Positions 6,406-10,438 of a stretch of DNA of 10,438 nucleotides are shown here, piece by piece. The notes beneath the pieces were generated by a model, which saw nothing but the letters and a program-made list of their open reading frames with translations, made no database searches and was not told the DNA's origin. The first letter of the stretch is position 1; each line of letters opens with the position of its first letter. The stretch comes from Novosphingobium sp. (GTDB taxonomy: Bacteria > Pseudomonadota > Alphaproteobacteria > Sphingomonadales > Sphingomonadaceae). The position numbers and the translations under genes were made by a program. Location: the NCBI GenBank assembly GCA_027490345.1, contig JAIXYF010000093.1:1-10438 (forward strand), written 5' to 3'.

Positions 6406-7148
6406 GGCGGGGTCAGGCTTCCTTCTTTGCGTTTCAGATCGACCGAATAGGAAAACCGGCCTGCGGGATGTTCGCTGACGGAAACTTCGAACAGTCTGCC
6501 GGCGCGATCCCGGTAGCGGCGCACGATGATCAACGCCGGGCTGCCGGGCGCCACTTCGAGTGCTTCGGCCTTGCGCTGGGAAAGCGATCCGGCAAACAGC
6601 TCGGCGTTGATATCGGCGGCGTGCATTCCGTAAGTCTGTTCCATCAGCTGGAACACGGGCGTGGTGTCCTTGCCGATGCGTTCGGCCACGGCGGCAAATT
6701 CGGCTGGAACGTAGATGTCGCTCCAGCAGACAGGGCTGCGCTTCGCCTCGATCCGGATCGTTTCGATCCGCGCCCAGCGCGTGCCGACCGAACACGGCAG
6801 CATCTGCGCCAGCGCCACATCGGCCTCGATCACGCTGGTGCGGATCGGCTTCAGCCTGGTCTGCGGCGCATATTGCAGCAGTTCGTCCATCGAGCCGAGC
6901 TTCTGCACCATCTGTTCAACCGGGTGCTGCGCGGTCACGATCGTGCCGCGCCGCCGTTGCCGGCTGATGAGGCCGCATTCCTCCAGCCGGCTCATCGCCT
7001 CGCGGATGGTGAACCGGCTGACATCGAATTCGCTGGCCAGAACCTGCTCCGGCGCCAGCTTTTCGCCCACAGGCCATTTGCCCGCTGCGATCTCGCCCTG
7101 AAGGCGGTCGGCGATTTCCCGGTATCGCGGAAGAGGCAGGGAGGACAT
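6402..7148 (-). CDS. GntR-family transcriptional regulator with UTRA domain (HutC/FarR subfamily)
   Basis: This 248-residue protein has an N-terminal winged helix-turn-helix (about residues 6-72) with the GntR signature LAPEQVLASEFDVSRFTIRE, the recognition helix FTIREAMSRLEECGLI and the wing RQRRRGTIV. The rest (about 95-238) matches the UTRA ligand-binding domain, including WARIETIRIE, VCWSDIYVP and the C-terminal VVRRYRD-like strand (VRRYRDRAGRLFEVS). These proteins are mostly dimeric repressors released by a small-molecule effector. The start is taken as ATG 7148; a TTG at 7157 is possible. Both have weak ribosome-binding sites. It is followed with ATGA overlap by the CitE-like lyase. A palindrome 43 bases upstream of its start (7191-7206) recurs in the two other divergent promoter regions, so it probably controls itself and the surrounding genes. 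The effector is unknown, perhaps a pathway intermediate. Confidence 0.93.
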   Translation of the reverse strand: MSSLPLPRYREIADRLQGEIAAGKWPVGEKLAPEQVLASEFDVSRFTIREAMSRLEECGLISRQRRRGTIVTAQHPVEQMVQKLGSMDELLQYAPQTRLKPIRTSVIEADVALAQMLPCSVGTRWARIETIRIEAKRSPVCWSDIYVPAEFAAVAERIGKDTTPVFQLMEQTYGMHAADINAELFAGSLSQRKAEALEVAPGSPALIIVRRYRDRAGRLFEVSVSEHPAGRFSYSVDLKRKEGSLTPP

Positions 7149-7190
7149 GGGGCGCAATCCGTTGGTAGTTCAGGCTGGCAAGGGCGCATT

Positions 7191-7206
7191 ATTGGTCTGG
7201 ACCATT
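7191..7206 (-). promoter_or_regulatory. Putative GntR/UTRA operator, copy 3 (autoregulatory site)
   Basis: On the minus strand this reads AATGGTCCAGACCAAT, with the same CAAT right flank as copies 1 and 2. On the plus strand the core is TGGTC-TG-GACCA. It differs from copy 1 at two of 16 positions. It lies in the 143-bp gap between gntR and the divergent racemase-like gene, 43 bases from the gntR ATG, a position suited to negative autoregulation and possibly to control of the divergent gene. An AT-rich stretch (7210-7226) beside it may hold promoter elements. Confidence 0.75.
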
Positions 7207-7291
7207 GGGTATTTTCTTAGCATAGTTCGTCCGCGAGGCAAACCCGCTGCTCGCTGGGCTGAGTGCACTGCGCTCCCGAGAGGATCCTGAC

Positions 7292-8068
7292 ATGGCAGAC
7301 AAGCGCGTTCTGGTGATCGTTCCCTTTCCGCTCGACGACGAAGGCGTCGCCAACCGCAAGGCGCAGCTGGATTCGGTACAACTCGGCGAAGGGATCACGT
7401 TCGATTACAAGCCGGTGAAGGCCGCACCTGCGCTTTACGACAGCCATCATGACTACGTGCTCGCCGATATCTCGATCTTCGAGGCCGGGCTCAGCGCCGA
7501 AAAGGACGGCTACGATGCGGTCTGCATCGATACGATGAGCGATTCGGGCATGAACGCGCTGCGCTCGGTGCTTGATATTCCGGTGATCTCGCCGGGCCGC
7601 GCTTCGTTCCTGACCGCGTTGATGTTTGCGAACAATTTCTCGGTGCTCACCCAGTGGGCGCCGTGGAAGGGGCTCTACACCAAGACGCTGCGTGAATACG
7701 GGCTGGAGGACAAGTGCGTCTCGGTCCGCTCGCCCAACATCGCGCCCGATGTGTCGAACCTGCTTGGCGGCAAGGAGGAGGACGTGTTCCCCAAGCTGCT
7801 GGAAAGCGCGATGCAGTGCGTGGAAGACGGCGCGCAGGCGATCTGCCTCGGCTCCACCACCATGCACCAGAGCCACGCCTGGCTGGCCGAGCGCCTGCCG
7901 GTGCCGCTGATCAATCCCGGCCCGCTGACGTACAAGCTGGTCGAAGCCGCGCTTTCACTGGGCCTCACGCACAGCCGCGCGGCCTATCCCAAGCCGCATG
8001 TCTACATGGGCGACATGATCAGCGGGATGCTCGATGGCGGCGCGCGGGTTCAGAAAAGTCAGGGCTGA
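7292..8068 (+). CDS. Asp/Glu/hydantoin racemase-family protein lacking both catalytic cysteines
   Basis: This 258-residue protein has the two-domain fold of the Asp/Glu/hydantoin racemase and maleate isomerase superfamily. Domain-one motifs are RVLVIVPFPLD (5-15) and DAVCIDTMSDSGMNALR (75-91). Domain two has QAICLGSTTMHQSHAWLAE (182-200) followed by LPVPLINPGP. Canonical members use two Cys, one after each of these strands; at the aligned positions this protein has Thr81 and Ser188. Cys78 and Cys185 exist but each lies three residues earlier, inside the strand. A two-thiol racemisation mechanism is therefore doubtful and the reaction is unknown. The start is ATG 7292 with GAGAGGA seven bases upstream. 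It is divergent from gntR and probably controlled by operator copy 3. The MFS gene follows in the same reading frame directly after the TGA at 8066-8068, suggesting one transcript. I recall close relatives annotated simply as racemase-family proteins. Confidence 0.82.
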   Translation: MADKRVLVIVPFPLDDEGVANRKAQLDSVQLGEGITFDYKPVKAAPALYDSHHDYVLADISIFEAGLSAEKDGYDAVCIDTMSDSGMNALRSVLDIPVISPGRASFLTALMFANNFSVLTQWAPWKGLYTKTLREYGLEDKCVSVRSPNIAPDVSNLLGGKEEDVFPKLLESAMQCVEDGAQAICLGSTTMHQSHAWLAERLPVPLINPGPLTYKLVEAALSLGLTHSRAAYPKPHVYMGDMISGMLDGGARVQKSQG

Positions 8069-8209
8069 TCCGCTATTCCTGATCCAGTCTCCGCACCCGA
8101 AGCCGCTCTGCCCATATCGCGCCAGAGCGGCCTCGGCACGCTGTTTGCCACTTCGCTGATCCAGATCGCGGCGTCGTTCACGATTGCCGCGCCTCTGGCC
8201 ATTTCCGTC
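8069..8209 (+). other. In-frame coding extension encoding the first membrane helix of the MFS transporter, without a standard start codon
   Basis: From the racemase TGA (8066-8068) to the GTG at 8210 the MFS frame is open and reads as a short tail followed by LFATSLIQIAASFTIAAPLA and then ISVVIV. That is a convincing first transmembrane helix with the Q/P pattern typical of MFS helix 1. No ATG, GTG or TTG occurs in frame in this stretch. Possible starts are ATT 8075 (with AGTCAGGG about ten bases before it), CTG 8108, ATA 8114 and CTG 8141. Alternatives are read-through of the racemase stop, a mutated start or a base error. It also contains the hairpin at 8099-8134. Confidence 0.65.
8099..8134 (+). 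repeat. Inverted repeat (stem-loop) just downstream of the racemase-family gene
   Basis: GCCGCTCTG (8102-8110) and CAGAGCGGC (8123-8131) form a perfect 9-bp stem around a 12-base loop. After one mismatch, two more pairs (8099-8100 with 8133-8134) extend it. No T-run follows, and the sequence also reads as part of the MFS frame. It could be an attenuator, a terminator for the racemase transcript, or chance within coding DNA. Confidence 0.4.
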
Positions 8210-9313
8210 GTGATCGTGCGGGCGCAGGGCCTGCCGGAAAGCTGGATCGGGTATTACACCTCGCTAATGTACGCAGCGGCCATTGCCGGCTCGGTCAGTA
8301 CCGCGCGGCTGATGGCGGGGCTGAGCGTGCGGGCCTTGCAGCTCGGCTCCGTCGTCGCGACGGGGCTGGGCTATGCCCTGTTTTCCGCCGTCTCGGCCGA
8401 TGCGCTCGGCGCGCTGCTGGCCTGCCTCGGCATCGTGCTGATGGGCTTTGCCTATGGCGTGATCGTGCCTTCAAGCTCTTTCGTTCTGGCGCAGAGCTAC
8501 TCGGCGCGGATGCAGCCGCTGGTCGTCTCGCTGCGGCAGACGGGCGTGCCGGTCGGCACGGCGATGGTCGCGCTGATCGCGCCCTATGCCGCGCAGCACG
8601 GCGGCTGGCATGCGGTCATCTGGCCGGTTCTGGCTTTGCTTGGCCTCACGTTCATGCTCTCGCTGCCGGGGCTGAAAACGCATGGTGCCATTGCCGCGCA
8701 TCTGCCGCCGCGCCAGCATCTGCTGGCGGCGATGCGCGGCGCGCTTGGCGAACCGGCAACGCGCCGGCTGGCGCTCGTGGCGGGCGTCTATGCGATGAAT
8801 CAGGCCGGGCTGACGACCTATCTGGTGCCGGGGCTGTTCTGGCTCCATGGTCTGTCCGTCGGCAAGGCGGCGGGCTATCTTGCCGTGGCGACGATGGCGG
8901 GCGCGGGCGCGCGCATCGTGTTCGGCATCACGACGGCGCGCTATGGCCGGGCCAATCTGCACCTGGCGCTGATCGGACTGGCGACAGGCCTTGCCTGGCT
9001 CCTGCTGCTCTGGCCGCAGCCTTCCGTGCTGCGGCTGACTGCGGGGAGCATGCTGCTGGGCATGACCGCGATGGGCTGGAATGGCATTCTGCTTGCCGAA
9101 TTGGGGCTGGCCGCGCCTGCCGGGCGCACCGCCGAGGCTGTCGCGACCGGCACGTCGTTCGCCTACCTTGGCGTGCTGGTGGCGCCGCTCACGTTTGTGC
9201 AGCTCGATCACCTACTCGGCAGCAAGACCGCCGCGCTGGCAGGCTTTGCCGTCCTTGCCGTTATTGCAGGCACCATTCTGCTGCGCGCAGGCGCAGGCCA
9301 TCAGCGGCGCTGA
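8210..9313 (+). CDS. Major facilitator superfamily transporter (start uncertain, true N-terminus probably upstream)
   Basis: From the only standard start (GTG 8210) the product has 367 residues and about 11 hydrophobic helices. Adding the in-frame sequence from about 8075 restores helix 1 and a 12-helix MFS protein of about 410 residues. Helix 2 is WIGYYTSLMYAAAIAGSV. A long cytoplasmic loop around KTHGAIAAHLPPRQHLLAAM separates the two six-helix halves. GARIVFGITTARYGR in the second half matches the conserved loop between helices 8 and 9, and MGWNGILLAELG with GRTAEAVATG resembles CynX/NimT-like members. It sits in the inner membrane and probably imports the pathway substrate, often an organic anion in this family; the substrate is inferred from context only. 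GTG 8210 has no convincing Shine-Dalgarno and would delete helix 1, so it is unlikely to be the natural start. It converges on the aldolase gene with only six bases between the stop codons. Confidence 0.82.
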   Translation: MIVRAQGLPESWIGYYTSLMYAAAIAGSVSTARLMAGLSVRALQLGSVVATGLGYALFSAVSADALGALLACLGIVLMGFAYGVIVPSSSFVLAQSYSARMQPLVVSLRQTGVPVGTAMVALIAPYAAQHGGWHAVIWPVLALLGLTFMLSLPGLKTHGAIAAHLPPRQHLLAAMRGALGEPATRRLALVAGVYAMNQAGLTTYLVPGLFWLHGLSVGKAAGYLAVATMAGAGARIVFGITTARYGRANLHLALIGLATGLAWLLLLWPQPSVLRLTAGSMLLGMTAMGWNGILLAELGLAAPAGRTAEAVATGTSFAYLGVLVAPLTFVQLDHLLGSKTAALAGFAVLAVIAGTILLRAGAGHQRR

Positions 9314-9319
9314 ACGCGG

Positions 9320-10354
9320 TCAGCTATCGCTCGCGCTCTTCGCCAGATCGAGCGCGATATCGACGAGCATGTCCTCCTGCCCGCCGACCATCTTGCGGCG
9401 GCCCGCTTCGGCCAGGATCTCGCGCGGTTCGACGCCGTAGTCCGCCGCCGCCTTTTCCGCATGCCGCAGGAAGCTGGAATAGACGCCCGCATAGCCCAGC
9501 ATCAGCGTTTCACGGTCCACGCGCACCGGGCGGTCCTGCAAGGGCCGGACAAGGTCTTCAGCCGCGTCCATCAGCGCATAGAGATCGCAGCCGTGGTTCC
9601 AGCCATAGCGATCCGCCGCCGCGATGAACACTTCGAGCGGCGCATTGCCCGCGCCCGCGCCCATGCCCGCAAGGCTGGCATCGACGCGCACCGCCCCGTT
9701 CTGCACCGCGACGATCGAGTTGGCGACGCCAAGGCTGAGGTTGTGGTGAGCGTGCACCCCGCGCTGGGTTTCGGGCTTCAGCACCCGGTCATAGGCCTGC
9801 AGGCGCGCGGCATATTCGTCCATGTTCATCGCGCCGCCGCTGTCGGTCACGTAGACGCAATGCGCACCGTAGCTTTCCATGAGGAGGGCCTGCTGGGCAA
9901 GCGCTTCGGGCGGGGCCATGTGGCTCATCATCAGGAAGCCCGAGACGTCCATGCCGAGGTTGCGCGCGGCCTCGATATGCTGCTTGGCCACGTCCGCTTC
10001 GGTGCAATGCGTGGCGATGCGCACGGACTTCACGCCCATTTCGCAGGCGTGCTTGAGATCGTGAACCGTGCCGATGCCGGGGAGCAGCAGCGTGGTCAGC
10101 ACGCTGTGTTCGAGGACTTCGGCCACCGCGCCGATCCAGTCCCAATCGGTGTACGCGCCGAAGCCATAGTTGAAGCTGGAGCCCTGCAGGCCGTCGCCGT
10201 GCGCCACTTCGATGGCGTCCACCTTGGCGAGATCGAGCGCCTTGGCGATCTTGCGCACATGATCGAGGCCGTACTGGTGGCGGATGGCGTGCATCCCGTC
10301 GCGCAGGGTGACGTCCTAGATGTAGAGCTTGGTCGTGGTGGGGTCCAAAGTCAT
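9320..10354 (-). pseudogene. dmpG: 4-hydroxy-2-oxovalerate aldolase interrupted by an in-frame amber codon at position 13
   Basis: Read from ATG 10354, the gene encodes MTLDPTTTKLYI, then TAG (10318-10316), then DVTLRDGMHAIRHQY and a full-length DmpG/BphI/MhpE-type aldolase. This enzyme splits 4-hydroxy-2-oxovalerate into pyruvate and acetaldehyde at the end of meta-cleavage pathways. From my knowledge of the family the interrupted codon is normally Gln, so a single C-to-T change (CAG to TAG) explains it. Everything else is intact: total length about 344 codons, Arg18 and Asp19 in LRDG, His22, and metal ligands His201 and His203 in GVHAHHNLS. Re-initiation at ATG 10294 would lose Arg18 and Asp19, one of them a metal ligand, so the product should be inactive. 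The original start has AAAGGA seven bases upstream and overlaps the dmpF stop (ATGA). It may be a true nonsense mutation, a sequencing error or a suppressed stop. Confidence 0.85.
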
Positions 10355-10438
10355 GCCGCCATCCTTTCGGCGATCTTCTCAGCCGTTTTCAGGGCCGCCG
10401 AAGTCATGATGTCGAGATTGCCGGCATAGGCGGGCAAG
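10351..10438 (-). CDS. dmpF: Acetaldehyde dehydrogenase (acetylating), C-terminal end only
   Basis: The last 28 residues before the stop at 10351-10353 read LPAYAGNLDIMTSAALKTAEKIAERMAA in segments: LPAYAGNLDIMTSAAL, the conserved C-terminal signature of CoA-acylating acetaldehyde dehydrogenases (DmpF/MhpF/BphJ), followed by an amphipathic helix. The enzyme oxidises acetaldehyde from the partner aldolase to acetyl-CoA with NAD+ and CoA, and the two form a channelling complex. Its stop overlaps the aldolase ATG by four bases (ATGA), the usual arrangement of this gene pair. The rest of the gene is beyond the right edge. Only the tail is seen, but the match with the signature and the neighbour makes the call firm. 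Confidence 0.88.
   Translation of the reverse strand, partial: LPAYAGNLDIMTSAALKTAEKIAERMAA

Noticed and set aside
6406..6795. N-terminal extension of the CitE-like lyase to 6795
   Set aside because: This is the gntR gene read in another frame. The ATGA overlap at 6402-6405 and the usual CitE length fix the start at 6405.
431..8068. Nicotinate-type maleamate amidase (NicF) plus maleate isomerase (NicE) pair
   Set aside because: The hydrolase and racemase-family genes belong to the right superfamilies, but the racemase-like protein lacks both catalytic Cys needed by maleate isomerase and no other nic gene is present.
8102..8131. Firm call of an intrinsic terminator after the racemase-family gene
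   Set aside because: No T-run follows, and the stem lies in sequence that reads as the MFS N-terminus, so only a repeat is recorded.
9461..10429. Plus-strand open frame (322 codons) opposite the aldolase
   Set aside because: Antisense to a clear aldolase with all family motifs. The composition is a mirror of the real frame and it crosses into dmpF.

Overview
The window is high-GC DNA, densely packed with genes. Codon use and protein families point to an alphaproteobacterium, most likely a sphingomonad (Novosphingobium/Sphingobium type). This assignment rests on protein and codon resemblance, not on a marker gene. No rRNA, tRNA, CRISPR array or insertion sequence was seen.

Layout. Bases 1-334 (minus strand) hold the N-terminal part of a glutathione S-transferase. 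Divergent from it, 431-2630 is a tight plus-strand operon: an isochorismatase-family hydrolase, a TauD/TfdA-type Fe(II)/2-oxoglutarate dioxygenase and a DsbA-fold 2-hydroxychromene-2-carboxylate isomerase-like protein. A pair of hairpins ends this operon. Facing it is a minus-strand AbfD/HpaB-fold flavoenzyme (2709-4211), which is divergent from a class III CoA-transferase (4310-5494). The CoA-transferase converges, with overlapping stop codons, on a minus-strand pair: a GntR/UTRA regulator and a CitE-like lyase. Divergent from gntR is an Asp/Glu (hydantoin) racemase-family protein (7292-8068), followed in the same reading frame by an MFS transporter with no conventional start codon ahead of its first membrane helix. 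At the right edge, on the minus strand, are the end of acetaldehyde dehydrogenase (dmpF) and a 4-hydroxy-2-oxovalerate aldolase (dmpG) interrupted by an amber codon at position 13.

How the parts fit. All three divergent intergenic regions (335-430, 4212-4309, 7149-7291) carry one copy of a nearly identical 16-bp element, AAWGGTCYRGACCAAT. It has the GT-N-NN-N-AC core expected for a HutC/UTRA-type GntR operator, and one copy lies next to gntR itself. This suggests that most genes from 1 to about 8068 form one regulon controlled by the GntR protein. The enzyme set (GST, amidase-type hydrolase, 2OG dioxygenase, isomerase, flavoenzyme, CoA-transferase, C-C lyase, racemase-like protein, transporter) looks like a catabolic pathway for an aromatic or amide-containing compound. 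It would pass through CoA thioesters and end in central metabolites. I do not recognise the pathway as a described one.

Two enzymes lack the textbook catalytic or cofactor residues of their relatives: the AbfD-like protein lacks two of four Fe-S ligands, and the racemase-like protein has Thr/Ser at both catalytic Cys positions. Two genes near the right end carry apparent lesions: the missing MFS start codon and the amber codon in dmpG.
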